Notes under the pieces: generated by a model
What the model saw: the letters and a program-made list of their open reading frames with translations, nothing else
The model's database searches: none
What the model was told of the DNA's origin: nothing
Program-made: the position numbers and the translations under genes
In this document: positions 48,064 through 57,451 of the stretch, in pieces
How positions within the stretch are numbered: the stretch's first letter is position 1
Layout: each line of letters opens with the position of its first letter
Assembly: GCF_019599045.1 (NCBI RefSeq)
Contig: NZ_CP080623.1
Span: forward strand, 518,501 to 582,500
Origin: Roseovarius sp. SCSIO 43702
GTDB taxonomy: Bacteria; Pseudomonadota; Alphaproteobacteria; Rhodobacterales; Rhodobacteraceae
Direction of reading: 5' to 3'
DNA length: 64,000 bases

Positions 48064-49122
48064 TCAGCTCCGCGCCCAATCCTCGGATTGCATCTCGCGC
48101 AGCCGGCTTGCCGTGCGCTCGAACTCGAAACTGCCCTCGCCTTCGACATAGAGGTACTCGGGCTCCGCCGCCGCCGAACAGACGAGCCGGACCTTCGCCT
48201 CGTAGAGCGCGTCTATGAGCGTCACGAAACGCTTCGCCTCGTTGAAGTTCTGGCGGCTGAGCCGCGGGATGTTCTCGAGCACCAACACCCGCGCCGCCTC
48301 GGCCAGCGCGAGATAATCGGCCGCACCCAGCGGCTTGCCGCAGAGATCGTAGAACGACGCCCGCGCGACCCCGTTGCGATAGGCGGGGATCGTCACCGGC
48401 CGCTTCTGAACGGTGAGCGTGAGCGGCTCCGCCTCGCCCCCGGTCAGGTCGTTCCATATCTCGTCGATGGCCTTCCGGCTCTCAGCATCTATCGGGGTGA
48501 AATAGGTGCGGCTTCCGGCGATCCGATCCTGCCGGTAGTCGCTTTCCGAGGTCAACTCATGCACCACCATCCTCTCCTTCACCAGCTCGATGAAGGGCAG
48601 GAAGAGCTGCCGGTTGAGCCCGTTCTTGTAGAGATCGTCGGGCGGCCTGTTGGAGGTGGTGACGACCACCACACCGGCAGCGAAGAGCGCTTCGAAGAGG
48701 CGCCCCACGATCATCGCGTCGGTGATGTCGGAAATCTGCATCTCGTCGAAGGCAAGCAGGCGGACCTCGTCCGTGACGGCCTTGGCCACCGGGGCAAGCG
48801 CATCCTCCACGCCCTTCTTCCGCGCGGCATGCATCCCGGCATGGATCTCCTGCATGAAGGCGTGGAAATGCACCCGCCGGTTGGGCACGTCGAGCGAGGA
48901 TACGAAAAGGTCCATCAGCATCGACTTCCCGCGCCCCACGCCACCCCAGAGGTAAAGCCCCTTCGGCGGCTTGGGTGTCTTGCGGAACCATCCACCCTTG
49001 GCCGGCTGTGCAAGGCCCTTGCGGATGCGCTCGAACTCCGGAAGCGCCGCCTCCTGTGCCGGGTCGGGCGTGAGCTTCCCGTCTTCGACAAGGCGGGCAT
49101 AGATCTCGGGCATCGTCTCCAT
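48064..49122 (-). CDS. zapE: Cell division protein ZapE (AFG1-like ATPase)
   Basis: 352 aa AAA-type ATPase. Walker A YLWGGVGRGKSMLMD, Walker B LLAFDEMQ, VTTSNRPPDDLYKNGLNRQLFLPFI and the C-terminal RFVTLIDALYEAKVRL are characteristic of ZapE/AFG1, which acts at the division ring in E. coli. ATG at 49122 chosen; TTG at 49128 and ATG at 49113 are possible. No division genes nearby. Confidence 0.93.
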   Translation of the reverse strand: METMPEIYARLVEDGKLTPDPAQEAALPEFERIRKGLAQPAKGGWFRKTPKPPKGLYLWGGVGRGKSMLMDLFVSSLDVPNRRVHFHAFMQEIHAGMHAARKKGVEDALAPVAKAVTDEVRLLAFDEMQISDITDAMIVGRLFEALFAAGVVVVTTSNRPPDDLYKNGLNRQLFLPFIELVKERMVVHELTSESDYRQDRIAGSRTYFTPIDAESRKAIDEIWNDLTGGEAEPLTLTVQKRPVTIPAYRNGVARASFYDLCGKPLGAADYLALAEAARVLVLENIPRLSRQNFNEAKRFVTLIDALYEAKVRLVCSAAAEPEYLYVEGEGSFEFERTASRLREMQSEDWARS

Positions 49123-49163
49123 GCGCAACGCTTAGCCCGCCTTCCTGCCCGGCGAAAGGCCCC

Positions 49164-49607
49164 TCATGCCCGCGCGTCCTTGGGCGATCCCATGACCACG
49201 TAGCTGGTGATCGAGTGGACCTGGGGCAGGGTGCCGATGATGTCGGTATGAAACGACTTGTAGGCCGGGAGATCGGCCACCTCTATCCGCAGGAGATATT
49301 CCACCGCGCCGGTGATGTTGTGACATTCCACGACCTCGGGCGCGGCTGCCATGGCGCGTTCGAATGCCTCCTGTGCGGCCTTCGTGTGCGCGTTGAGCCC
49401 CACCGTCGCATAGGCCACGAAGCCGATCCCCCGCGCGCCCCGGTCCAGCACCGCGCGATAACCGGCGATCACCCCGCGCCGCTCGAGCTCCTGGACGCGC
49501 CGCAGACAGGCGCTGGGCGACAGGCCCACGCGTTCCGCGAGGTCGATGTTGCTGATCCGCCCGTTGCGTGAAAGCTCCTGCAATATCCGGTCTGTAATGT
49601 GATCCAT
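49164..49607 (-). CDS. Lrp/AsnC family regulator
   Basis: 147 aa. N-terminal helix-turn-helix (TDRILQELSRNGRISNIDLAERVGLSPSACLRRVQELERRGVI) and C-terminal RAM ligand domain (ECHNITGAVEYLLRIEVADL). Divergent from a LysE-type exporter, so it probably senses an amino acid and controls the exporter. An in-frame ATG at 49625 is an alternative start; neither has a strong ribosome site. The 81-base divergent gap is AT-rich. Confidence 0.92.
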   Translation of the reverse strand: MDHITDRILQELSRNGRISNIDLAERVGLSPSACLRRVQELERRGVIAGYRAVLDRGARGIGFVAYATVGLNAHTKAAQEAFERAMAAAPEVVECHNITGAVEYLLRIEVADLPAYKSFHTDIIGTLPQVHSITSYVVMGSPKDARA

Positions 49608-49688
49608 GATCGCATGAGGTTGCATGAATGGATTGGCAGAGCAATAAAAAGCAATTCAATTGCGCTAGATTCTCCCTAATGTTGTGAA

Positions 49689-50294
49689 ATGTCCATTGAT
49701 CTTCTTCCGGCACTCCTTGCCTTCTGTTTCGTCGGCGTCATCACGCCCGGCCCGAACAATTTGATGCTCATGGCGTCGGGCGCGAATTACGGCTTTCGCC
49801 GCACCGTGCCGCACATGATGGGCGTCGGCCTCGGGATGCCGGTGCTTGTCGTGCTCGTCGGCATAGGCATCATCCGCGTGTTCGAGACGTGGCCCATCGT
49901 GCAGACCGTCCTCACCGTGCTTAGCGTGGCCTACCTGCTTTTCCTCGCATGGAAGATCGCGACCGCCGCGCCTCCCGCCCGCACCGGCGATGTCGAGGTG
50001 GCGGGCAAGCCGCTCACTTTCCTGCAGGCCGCCCTGTTCCAGTGGGTCAACCCGAAGGCGTGGTTCATGGCGCTTTCGGCGATCACGCTCTACGCGGCGG
50101 GGCGCGATCCGCTGGCGATCCTCTGGGTCGCGGGGGCCTATGTCGGTGTCTCGACCATTTCGACGACAAGCTGGACGGCGCTGGGCCAGCAGATGCGCCG
50201 CTTCCTTGGCAGCCCGATGCGTCTGCGCGTTTTCAACTGGACGATGGCCGCCCTGCTTGTGGCTACGCTCATCCCGGTGCTATGGCCCGCCTGA
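49689..50294 (+). CDS. LysE/RhtB family amino-acid exporter
   Basis: 201 aa, six hydrophobic helices. FVGVITPGPNNLMLMASG is the family's conserved first-helix motif, followed by GVGLGMPVLVV and FQWVNPKAWFMALSAI. Exports an amino acid (lysine, threonine or leucine type); substrate not determinable. Paired with the divergent Lrp-type regulator. Confidence 0.92.
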   Translation: MSIDLLPALLAFCFVGVITPGPNNLMLMASGANYGFRRTVPHMMGVGLGMPVLVVLVGIGIIRVFETWPIVQTVLTVLSVAYLLFLAWKIATAAPPARTGDVEVAGKPLTFLQAALFQWVNPKAWFMALSAITLYAAGRDPLAILWVAGAYVGVSTISTTSWTALGQQMRRFLGSPMRLRVFNWTMAALLVATLIPVLWPA

Positions 50295-50305
50295 ACGGGG
50301 GCGAC

Positions 50306-50932
50306 ATGGCATTCACACTTCTCCACACCGCGGAGACGCATCGCGCGACGTTCGACGCGATCGCCGCGCGCGAAGGCGCCGATATCGCGCTCCGCCACAT
50401 CGTCCGTCCCGATCTCCTGGGCCATGCGCTGTCGGGCGTCACCCCGGCGCTCGAGGCCGAGATCGCGGCACTTGTCGGCGCCGCGCCGGGGCCGGTTCTC
50501 TGCACATGCAGCACGCTCGGACCCGTGGCCGAAGCGCATGGCGCGCTGCGTATCGACGCGCCGATGATGACGGCGGCGGCGAAGATCGCGACCGACTGTG
50601 GCGGCGCGATCCTCATGGTCTATTGCCTGCAAAGTACCCTCGCGCCCAGCGTCGCACTCCTCGATCACGCCCTAGAAGCCGAGGGGCGGGAGGTTCGGGT
50701 CCACACGCTCGACCTCGCGCCGTTCTGGCCGCTCTTCGAGGCAGGCGAACATGACGCCTTCGTCGCTGTCATAGCCCGGCAAACCCGCGAAGCGGCGGCA
50801 CGGATCGCGAACCTTTCGGCGATCATCCTCGCGCAGGCGTCGATGGCGGGCGCGGCGCGGCTGATCGATCTGGATGTCCCGGTCCTGGCCTCGCCCGAAC
50901 TGGCTTTCCGGGCAATGATGGACGCCCGGTGA
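50306..50932 (+). CDS. Aspartate/glutamate racemase-like protein
   Basis: 208 aa alpha/beta protein. LCTCSTLGP (Cys66/Cys68) and a second cysteine-containing motif MVYCLQSTLAPS near residue 110 fit the two-cysteine site of the Asp/Glu/hydantoin racemase superfamily, and VPVLASPELAFRAMM ends it. Exact reaction unknown. ATG at 50306 has GGGGG before it; an in-frame ATG at 50282 would overlap the exporter gene. Probably co-transcribed with the exporter. Confidence 0.75.
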   Translation: MAFTLLHTAETHRATFDAIAAREGADIALRHIVRPDLLGHALSGVTPALEAEIAALVGAAPGPVLCTCSTLGPVAEAHGALRIDAPMMTAAAKIATDCGGAILMVYCLQSTLAPSVALLDHALEAEGREVRVHTLDLAPFWPLFEAGEHDAFVAVIARQTREAAARIANLSAIILAQASMAGAARLIDLDVPVLASPELAFRAMMDAR

Positions 50933-51016
50933 CGGCCCGTGCGCCCGACGCGGCATGATTGCAAATCCCGCCCGATGCGGCCATATATCCCCAATCCAGA
51001 ACCGGAGCCCGTGTGA

Positions 51017-51979
51017 ATGACCAACTACCTCGACTTCGAAAAACCGCTGGCCGAGATCGAAGGCAAGGCCGAGGAACTTCGCGCCATGGCCCGCGCAGGC
51101 GAGGGGGTCGACGTGGAGGCCGAGGCGGGCGCGCTTGACAAGAAGGCGGCGCAGCTTCTGACCGAGCTCTACAAGGACCTCACGCCGTGGCGCAAATGCC
51201 AGGTCGCGCGGCATCCCGAGCGGCCCCATTGCAAAGACTATATCGAAGCCCTGTTCAGGGAATACACGCCCCTCGCGGGCGACAGGAATTTCGCCGATGA
51301 CCACGCCGTCATGGGCGGTCTCGCGCGGCTCGACGACACGCCCGTGATGGTGATCGGCCACGAGAAGGGCAATGACACGAAAAGCCGGATCGAGCGGAAT
51401 TTCGGCATGGCCCGCCCCGAGGGATATCGCAAGGCCATCCGCCTCATGGACCTCGCCGACCGCTTCAACCTGCCCGTGGTGACGCTCATCGATACGCCCG
51501 GCGCCTATCCCGGCAAGGGAGCCGAAGAGCGCGGCCAGTCCGAAGCCATCGCGCGTTCAACCGAGAAATGCCTGCAACTGGGGGTTCCCCTTGTCTCCGT
51601 CATCATTGGCGAGGGCGGATCGGGCGGCGCCGTCGCCTTCGCCAGCGCGAACCGCGTGGCGATGCTCGAACATTCGGTCTATTCGGTCATCTCTCCCGAA
51701 GGGTGCGCCTCGATTCTCTGGAAGGATGCCGAGAAGATGCGCGAGGCGGCCGAGGCGCTGCGCCTCACGGCCCAGGATCTCAAGAAGCTTGGTGTCGTCG
51801 ACCGCATCATTCCCGAACCCAAGGGCGGCGCGCATCGTGGCGCGTCCGAGGCCATCGCGTCGGTCGGCAAGGCCATCGGCGAGATGCTGGATGATCTCAA
51901 GGGGCAGGACCGCAAGTCGTTGCTCCAGGACCGCCGCCGGAAATATCTCGACATGGGATCGAAGGGGCTTGCCGCCTGA
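51017..51979 (+). CDS. accA: Acetyl-CoA carboxylase carboxyltransferase subunit alpha
   Basis: 320 aa subunit that, with AccD, transfers CO2 from biotin to acetyl-CoA for fatty acid synthesis. [69 protein letters not shown] and [38 protein letters not shown] are all present. Monocistronic here. Confidence 0.97.
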   Translation: MTNYLDFEKPLAEIEGKAEELRAMARAGEGVDVEAEAGALDKKAAQLLTELYKDLTPWRKCQVARHPERPHCKDYIEALFREYTPLAGDRNFADDHAVMGGLARLDDTPVMVIGHEKGNDTKSRIERNFGMARPEGYRKAIRLMDLADRFNLPVVTLIDTPGAYPGKGAEERGQSEAIARSTEKCLQLGVPLVSVIIGEGGSGGAVAFASANRVAMLEHSVYSVISPEGCASILWKDAEKMREAAEALRLTAQDLKKLGVVDRIIPEPKGGAHRGASEAIASVGKAIGEMLDDLKGQDRKSLLQDRRRKYLDMGSKGLAA

Positions 51980-51985
51980 CGCGCG

Positions 51986-52633
51986 CTACCGCGCCAGCAT
52001 GCGCAATCCCTGCGTCACGTCCGACCGCACCGCCAGTCGCAGCGCCGGCTCGTCCCCCGCTTTCAGGGCGGCGATGATCATCCGGTGATGCTGTGGCGCC
52101 GACGTGCGTTGCAGCCGTCCGTAAAGTGCCCGCATCGTCGGCCCGAGTTGCAGCCATACCGTCTCGGCCATGGCCAGCATCGCGGGCGCCTGCGCACGCA
52201 GGTAGAGCGTGCGATGGAACTCGAGGTTGCGGCGGATATAGCTCACGGCGTCGCGTCGCGTGATATCCTCGTGAATGCGCGTGTTGATCGCCTGGAGCCG
52301 GTCGATGAGCGCGATATGCGCGCGCGGCAGCGCCCGGCTGGCCAGCTCGACCTCGATGAGCGCCCTGAGCGCCGCGAGCTCCTCGAGCCGCTCGGAGCTG
52401 AGCTCCGGCGTCGACACCCGCCCCGAGGCGGACATGGTCAGCGCGCCCTCGGCCGACAACCGGCGTACCGCCTCGCGCGCGGGGGTCATCGACACGCCGA
52501 ACTCGTGGCCCACCCCGCGGATCGTGAGCGGGGTGCCGGGGGCGATCTCGCCATGCATGATCCGGCCGCGCAACCCGCGATAGACGCGGTCATGGGCCGA
52601 GGGCGACGGGTCGGGGCGCGGGTTCAACAGCAT
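51986..52633 (-). CDS. GntR family regulator (FCD type)
   Basis: 215 aa. Winged helix-turn-helix (RVYRGLRGRIMHGEIAPGTPLTIRGVGHEFGVSMTPAREAVRRLSAEGAL) and FCD helical domain with the metal-type histidines (NLEFHRTLY, SAPQHHRMIIAAL). Similar in layout to the regulator at 26299. Its target is unknown; the neighbours are accA (convergent) and a metallopeptidase gene upstream on the same strand. Confidence 0.88.
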   Translation of the reverse strand: MLLNPRPDPSPSAHDRVYRGLRGRIMHGEIAPGTPLTIRGVGHEFGVSMTPAREAVRRLSAEGALTMSASGRVSTPELSSERLEELAALRALIEVELASRALPRAHIALIDRLQAINTRIHEDITRRDAVSYIRRNLEFHRTLYLRAQAPAMLAMAETVWLQLGPTMRALYGRLQRTSAPQHHRMIIAALKAGDEPALRLAVRSDVTQGLRMLAR

Positions 52634-52665
52634 GAGCGGAGTGTGCGCCTCCCGGCCGTCCGCGG

Positions 52666-53358
52666 TCAACTCTCGAACCTGTAGCGGTGCAGCCCCGCGC
52701 CATGCGCGCGCAGCCATCCGCGCGGACGCTCGTAATCGGGGCAAAGCCGCGCGACATGGGCCCAGAAGGCGCGCGAATGATTCATTTCCGCCAGATGTGC
52801 CACCTCGTGCGCGGCCACGTAGTCCAGCACCTCGGGCGGTGCGAGGATGAGCCGCCAACTGTAGTTGAGCCCGCCGCGTGACGAGCAGGACCCCCATCGC
52901 GACTTCGAATCCCGCAAGGTGAGGCCGACATAGCCGCGCCCGAGGGCGGCCGCATGGCGGTCCGAAGCATCGGCCAGCCGCTCCCGGGCCAGCGTGCGCA
53001 GCCACGCGGCAAGCCGCACTCCCGCGCGGTCGGGCGGTCCCGGCACCTCGATCGTGTCGGCCCCGATCGCGACCTTGCGCCCGGAGCCATGCGCAAGGGT
53101 GCGTATACGCCCTTCCACCGGCACTTGCGCGCCGATTTCGACGGCTATGGCATCGGGCCGCTGATCCAGGTGCCGCCGCAGCCACTCGGTTTTCGAGCGC
53201 GCGAATTCAAGGCCCTCGGTTTCGGTCACGCCCCTCGGAAGAGTGAGCGAGACTCGTCCGTCGATCCCCGAAACGCGCAGCGAGATACGCCTGGCCCGCG
53301 CGGACCGCCGCACCGTCACATCGATCGGGGGGTTGCCCATCAGCCTGTGCTGCCCCAT
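52666..53358 (-). CDS. YgjP-like metallopeptidase-domain protein (DUF45)
   Basis: 230 aa. The zinc site HEVAHLAEMNHSRAFW gives HExxH plus a downstream His, preceded by SRWGSCSSRGGLNYSWRLILAP, the standard DUF45/YgjP signature. Cytoplasmic by sequence. Activity is not established for the family as a whole. It is divergent from the FYDLN gene and lies 32 bases upstream of the GntR gene. Confidence 0.85.
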   Translation of the reverse strand: MGQHRLMGNPPIDVTVRRSARARRISLRVSGIDGRVSLTLPRGVTETEGLEFARSKTEWLRRHLDQRPDAIAVEIGAQVPVEGRIRTLAHGSGRKVAIGADTIEVPGPPDRAGVRLAAWLRTLARERLADASDRHAAALGRGYVGLTLRDSKSRWGSCSSRGGLNYSWRLILAPPEVLDYVAAHEVAHLAEMNHSRAFWAHVARLCPDYERPRGWLRAHGAGLHRYRFES

Positions 53359-53398
53359 ATCCGTCTTGCCTCGCCGTTCACCGGATGTTCAAAGCCTT

Positions 53399-53413
53399 TG
53401 ACACCCTGTGTCA
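53399..53413. promoter_or_regulatory. Inverted repeat TGACAC-CCT-GTGTCA upstream of the FYDLN gene
   Basis: Perfect 6-bp arms with a 3-base spacer in the divergent promoter region. It overlaps a TTGACA (53398-53403) that could be a -35 box. Candidate operator; no dedicated regulator is evident. Confidence 0.4.
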
Positions 53414-53470
53414 CTTATGGCAGGTGGCGCGAATTGTCGACAAGACTTCAGAATGCGAAAGGGATATCCC

Positions 53471-53806
53471 ATGCCCAAGGAAGAATGGGGTGTAAAGCGT
53501 GTCTGCCCCACGACCGGCAAGCGCTTTTATGACCTGAACAAGGACCCGATCGTCAGCCCCTATACCGGCGACATCGTGGAAATCACCAACGGCAAGAGCC
53601 GGAGCATCACCGCCGATGCCGAGGACGCCGAGACCAAGAAGATGAAGGCCGCGTCCGCCGACAGCGATTCGGAGGTGATCGACGATGACGACGACCTCGA
53701 TGTCGAAGTCGATCTGGGCGATGACGTGCTCGAGGACGATGACGATGACGAGAACGTTTCGCTCGACGACATCGCCGACGTGGCATCCGAGGACGAGGAT
53801 AGCTGA
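53471..53806 (+). CDS. FYDLN acid domain protein (TIGR02300 type)
   Basis: 111 aa. The N-terminal third is a small domain with KRVCPTTGKRFYDLNKDPIVSPYTG, the defining FYDLN motif. The rest is a very acidic low-complexity tail of Asp/Glu runs. Found mainly in alphaproteobacteria, function unknown. AAAGGGAT precedes the ATG at 53471. Confidence 0.93.
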   Translation: MPKEEWGVKRVCPTTGKRFYDLNKDPIVSPYTGDIVEITNGKSRSITADAEDAETKKMKAASADSDSEVIDDDDDLDVEVDLGDDVLEDDDDDENVSLDDIADVASEDEDS

Positions 53807-53892
53807 CCCGCCCGGGGACGCGGGATTTTCCGCTTGATCCCGCCCCCGCCTTTGCCTAAAGACCGGCCCACAGGCGTGGTGCCTGTGAAATC

Positions 53893-53968
<76 letters not shown>

Positions 53969-54032
53969 AAATTCCCGGTTCCCTTGCGATCCTGCCTTCG
54001 TTCCGCCTGCCGGACACCGTCGGGGCGGCGCC

Positions 54033-54845
54033 TCAGGCTCCCGCAAACCAGAGCGCCAGCATCCAGATCCCCATGCCCGCCATTATGAGGTTCTCGCTGA
54101 GCGAGATTGCCCCCAGCGGCACGTTCGATCCGCCGCCCACGCAGGCGCAAGTGAGCTCGCGCTTGTCGATATACACCGCCTTGATCACGCTGATCGCCCC
54201 GATCGTCCCGATGAAGATACCCACGGGCGCCACGGCCCAGATCAGCGCGCTGCCGGTCCCGATGAGGGCCATCATCCCCACGCCGGCCCAGAGTTCCATG
54301 AACGGATAGGCATAGCCGTAGGGCACGTATCGCCGCGCAAGCAGGTCATAACCGAGAAATCCGTTCACGAAGCCCTCGATGTCCTGCAATTTCTGGATGG
54401 CCAGCGCCACCATCGAGATCGCGAAGAACCATTTCAGAAGCTCCAGGACCGGGAAGCCCTCGTACCGGTTCAGGATCACGGCCAGGGCCATCAGCGCGGT
54501 CGAGCCGAAGATCGCCTTGATCGGCGCGTAGGTCGTATCGCCCTCCTCCAGAACGCGGTAGCCGAAATGCTTCTTGAGGTCCTGGTATCCCCCGATCCTC
54601 TCTCCGTCGATGAAGGTCTGCGGCGTCGTCTCGACCCCGTGCTCCTCCTGGAAGGCATCGACCTCCTCGCGGGTGGTCAGGTGGTTGTCATCCACCTCGT
54701 ATCCCTTGCGTTCGAGCATCGACTTGGACTTGAGCCCGAAAGGACAGAGATGCCCCGGCATCACCATGCGGTAAAGCGAGGCGGTCTTGCCCCGGCCTTC
54801 GCTCTTGGCGCGGGCGGTCTCGGGTGTGTCGGCTTGTGCGGTCAT
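54033..54845 (-). CDS. Glutaredoxin-MauE fusion membrane protein
   Basis: 270 aa. An N-terminal glutaredoxin domain has the redox motif CPFG (Cys34) and the cis-Pro region TTPQTFIDGERIGGYQDLKKHF, complete with glutathione-binding features. It is joined to a C-terminal MauE/DoxX-like membrane part of four to five helices from about residue 125. The CPFG site has only one cysteine, as in monothiol glutaredoxins. Such proteins probably deliver or remove reducing power at the membrane; the exact partner is not known. Confidence 0.85.
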   Translation of the reverse strand: MTAQADTPETARAKSEGRGKTASLYRMVMPGHLCPFGLKSKSMLERKGYEVDDNHLTTREEVDAFQEEHGVETTPQTFIDGERIGGYQDLKKHFGYRVLEEGDTTYAPIKAIFGSTALMALAVILNRYEGFPVLELLKWFFAISMVALAIQKLQDIEGFVNGFLGYDLLARRYVPYGYAYPFMELWAGVGMMALIGTGSALIWAVAPVGIFIGTIGAISVIKAVYIDKRELTCACVGGGSNVPLGAISLSENLIMAGMGIWMLALWFAGA

Positions 54846-55062
54846 GTCACGCTCACTCCTTCGGTTCGTCCGGATGCGCCCAGGGCAAGGGGGCGGCTCA
54901 CCATCCCAACCGAAAAGGCCGCCCGCCTGTTCCGAAGCGGGGCTTAGACGGAACCGAACCAAGGCTGAGCCATATGGTTATTGAGCACCCCCGACCCCTG
55001 TGGAATGCCTGTCGCTGACGCTCGCGCTTCTGCGCGCGGTGAAGCATGTTCAGGAGTGCCCG

Positions 55063-55479
55063 ATGGCCCACACCCGCATCCGCAAGTTCAACACGAAGGA
55101 CACCTACCCCGAACAGAAGCTCGACAACGATCTCTGTCAGGCCGTGGTCACGCAGGGCGGCAAGACTGTCTGGTTGCGCGGCCAGTGTCCGCAGAATCTC
55201 GACGACGCGAAGAATATCGACAGCCATGATCCGGTCGAGCAGACCCACAAGGTGATGCAGAACATCCGGCAGCTGATCGAGGAGGCGGGTGGCAGCATGG
55301 AGCACCTCGTGAAGGTGGTGGTCTACATCACCGACGTGCGGCACCGCGAGGCGGTCTACCGGACCATGGGCGAATACATCAAGGGCGTGCATCCGGTGTC
55401 CACCGGGCTGGTGGTGCAGGCGCTCGCGCGGCCCGAATGGCTGGTCGAGATCGACGGAACGGCCGTCATTCCCGATTGA
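55063..55479 (+). CDS. RidA family protein
   Basis: 138 aa YjgF/YER057c/UK114-fold trimeric protein. It has GGKTVWLRGQCPQNLD, the region TDVRHREAVYRTMGEYI and a C-terminal RPEWLVEIDGTAVI. Canonical RidA hydrolyses reactive enamine/imine intermediates using an arginine in the R(N/D)P motif; here the corresponding stretch is different (RHREAVY), so it may belong to a RidA subgroup tied to a specific amine pathway. CAGGAG precedes the ATG. First gene of the amine-type cluster. Confidence 0.88.
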   Translation: MAHTRIRKFNTKDTYPEQKLDNDLCQAVVTQGGKTVWLRGQCPQNLDDAKNIDSHDPVEQTHKVMQNIRQLIEEAGGSMEHLVKVVVYITDVRHREAVYRTMGEYIKGVHPVSTGLVVQALARPEWLVEIDGTAVIPD

Positions 55480-55489
55480 GCGCGCGCAA

Positions 55490-55508
55490 AGGGGGCTTTC
55501 CGCCCCCT
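55490..55508 (+). terminator. Hairpin after the RidA gene
   Basis: Seven-bp stem agggggc/gccccct, 5-base loop, no T-run. A weak terminator or processing site. Confidence 0.45.
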
Positions 55509-55550
55509 CGCGTCGAATTCTCCAGGGGAGAATCCGACGCACACCCCCGA

Positions 55551-55570
55551 GGATATTTCGGGCAAGAAGA
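55551..55570 (+). repeat. Leader motif GGATATTTCG-GGCAAGAAGA (copy 2)
   Basis: 18 of 20 identities with 5387-5406 before queG; here it lies 18 bases before the DUF1028 start and runs into the ribosome site AAGGGGAGGGAG. Confidence 0.5.
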
Positions 55571-55588
55571 AGGGGAGGGAGACACGCG

Positions 55589-56263
55589 ATGACGTTTTCA
55601 CTTGTGGCGAGATGCGCGGAGACGGGGATGTTCGGGGTCGCGATCTCGTCCTCGTCGCCCGCGGTGGCGGCGCGCTGCTCCTACGCGCGGGCGGGCGTGG
55701 GCGCCGTCGCCTCGCAGAACGTGACCGACCCGACGCTGGGGCCGATGACGCTTGATCTGATGGCGGAAGGCATGGGCGCCGCCGACGCCATAGCGCAGGT
55801 GGCGAAACGCGGACGGTTCATCGAGTACCGGCAGGTTCTGGCCGTCGACGGGCAGGGCGGCACGGCCATTCATTCGGGGCCGAACTCGCTTGGTATCTGG
55901 ACCGACGCGCAGGCCGAGAACGTCGCCTCGGGCGGCAACCTTCTGGACAATGACGGGGTGCCGCAGGCGATCGTCGACGGTTTTCTCGCTTCGGGCGGAC
56001 ATCTGGGCGACCGGCTGATCGCCGCGATGCGGGCGGGGCTGAAGGCGGGGGGCGAGGCCGGGCCGGTGCATTCGGCCGGCATGATGCTTGTCGACCGCGT
56101 GCCGTGGCCCGTGGCCGATCTGCGCTGCGACTGGACCGAGGAATGCCCGATCGAGGCCATCGCGACCGCCTGGGACGTCTACAAGCCACAGCTCGAAGCC
56201 TACGTCCAGCGCGCGCTCGATCCGACCAAGGCGCCATCCTACGGAGTGCCCGGCGACGAATGA
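55589..56263 (+). CDS. DUF1028 family protein (Ntn-hydrolase-like)
   Basis: 224 aa. The start MTFSLVARCAETGMFGVAISSSSPAVAARC and GAVASQNVTDPTLGP are DUF1028 hallmarks, with GGNLLDNDGVPQAIVDGF in the middle. The fold resembles Ntn hydrolases, so an amidase-type reaction is proposed for the family, not shown. DUF1028 and RidA genes often occur together, as here, in nitrogen-compound catabolic loci. Confidence 0.9.
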   Translation: MTFSLVARCAETGMFGVAISSSSPAVAARCSYARAGVGAVASQNVTDPTLGPMTLDLMAEGMGAADAIAQVAKRGRFIEYRQVLAVDGQGGTAIHSGPNSLGIWTDAQAENVASGGNLLDNDGVPQAIVDGFLASGGHLGDRLIAAMRAGLKAGGEAGPVHSAGMMLVDRVPWPVADLRCDWTEECPIEAIATAWDVYKPQLEAYVQRALDPTKAPSYGVPGDE

Positions 56264-56290
56264 TCCAACTGACATGAGGAGGAAGTGACC

Positions 56291-57451
56291 ATGACCGGAC
56301 TACGCGAAACGCTTCAGCATCTTGCTGCCCTGCCGTCCGACCGCCCGATGGGCATGCCGGGCGCCTTCTATACCTCCCAGGATCAGTTCGAGCACGAGGC
56401 CGCAACCGTGCTGCGTCGCGGCTGGCACTGTCTCGGGCGCGAGGACGAGATCCCCGAGCCGGGCGATTACTTCACCGTCCAGCTCCTCAACGAGCCGCTC
56501 ATCGCGGTGCGTGGCGACGATGGCGAGATCCGCGTGCTCGCCAACGTCTGCCGGCACCGCGGCATGCCGCTTGCCGAGGGTCAGGGCAACGTCAAGCGCT
56601 TCGTCTGTTCCTACCACGCCTGGGCCTATGGACGCGACGGTGCGCTCCTGCGCGCCGCGCGGATGGAGAATGCGGGCTTCGATCCCAAGTCCTGCCGCCT
56701 GCACACGCACCGCGTCCAGCTTCGCAACGGCTTCATCTACGCCAGTCTCGACGCGGAGGCCGCCCCTTTCGAGCATCCCGAGCTCGACGCGCTTCTCGCC
56801 CCCTACGAGCCCGAGCGGTTCAGGCTCGTTCACGTGGCGGAAGAGACCTGGCTCACCAACTGGAAATGCCTCGTCGAGAACTTCATGGAGGGTTATCACC
56901 TCTCGGTCGTCCACCCCCAGACACTGCACGGCTACACGCCCACCGGCCTTGCGCGGAAACTGCCCTCGGGCGACGGGTTCACCGCCTATGCCGCGAACTA
57001 TCCCGGTGGCATTCCGCCACGCGGCATGGGCGCGCCGGGGCTGAGCGCGGATGAGCGCAACCGCTCGACGCTCTTCGCCAAGTTCCCCACCCAGGTCGCG
57101 AGCCAGGCGGCGAGCCTCCTGGTCTCGCTCAGCATCTTTCCCGTCTCGGCGGGCGAGATCCGCGTCAAGTGGACCATGTCGACCTATGGCGACGACCTCG
57201 ACGACGGCGTCATTGCCGCGCGGATCAAGCTTTGGGAGGATGTGAACCGCGAGGATCGAGAAAAGCTCGAGCGGATGCAGGTGGCGCTCGCCTCCGAACA
57301 TGCGCAGCCCGGGCCGCTCGCGGGAGAGGACTACGAAGGCACGGTCCGCGATTTCCAAATCTGGCTCGCCGCCCAGGACAGGGAGGAGGTGACCGCGACC
57401 GAGCCGCATATGACACCGACAGGACCCAAGGATGCCCCACTACACCTATGA
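56291..57451 (+). CDS. Rieske non-heme iron oxygenase, alpha subunit
   Basis: 386 aa. Rieske 2Fe-2S ligands are Cys87/His89 and Cys106/His109 (CRHRG, CSYHAW). The mononuclear iron site is in NWKCLVENFMEGYHLSVVH (His203, His208) with a carboxylate near the C-terminus. The residue linking the two centres is Glu200; in naphthalene dioxygenase it is Asp, while glycine-betaine and carnitine oxygenases have Glu, so an alkylamine-type substrate is suggested. GAGGAGGAA precedes the ATG. No reductase gene is adjacent. The 3' end overlaps the next gene by 20 bases. Confidence 0.9.
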   Translation: MTGLRETLQHLAALPSDRPMGMPGAFYTSQDQFEHEAATVLRRGWHCLGREDEIPEPGDYFTVQLLNEPLIAVRGDDGEIRVLANVCRHRGMPLAEGQGNVKRFVCSYHAWAYGRDGALLRAARMENAGFDPKSCRLHTHRVQLRNGFIYASLDAEAAPFEHPELDALLAPYEPERFRLVHVAEETWLTNWKCLVENFMEGYHLSVVHPQTLHGYTPTGLARKLPSGDGFTAYAANYPGGIPPRGMGAPGLSADERNRSTLFAKFPTQVASQAASLLVSLSIFPVSAGEIRVKWTMSTYGDDLDDGVIAARIKLWEDVNREDREKLERMQVALASEHAQPGPLAGEDYEGTVRDFQIWLAAQDREEVTATEPHMTPTGPKDAPLHL

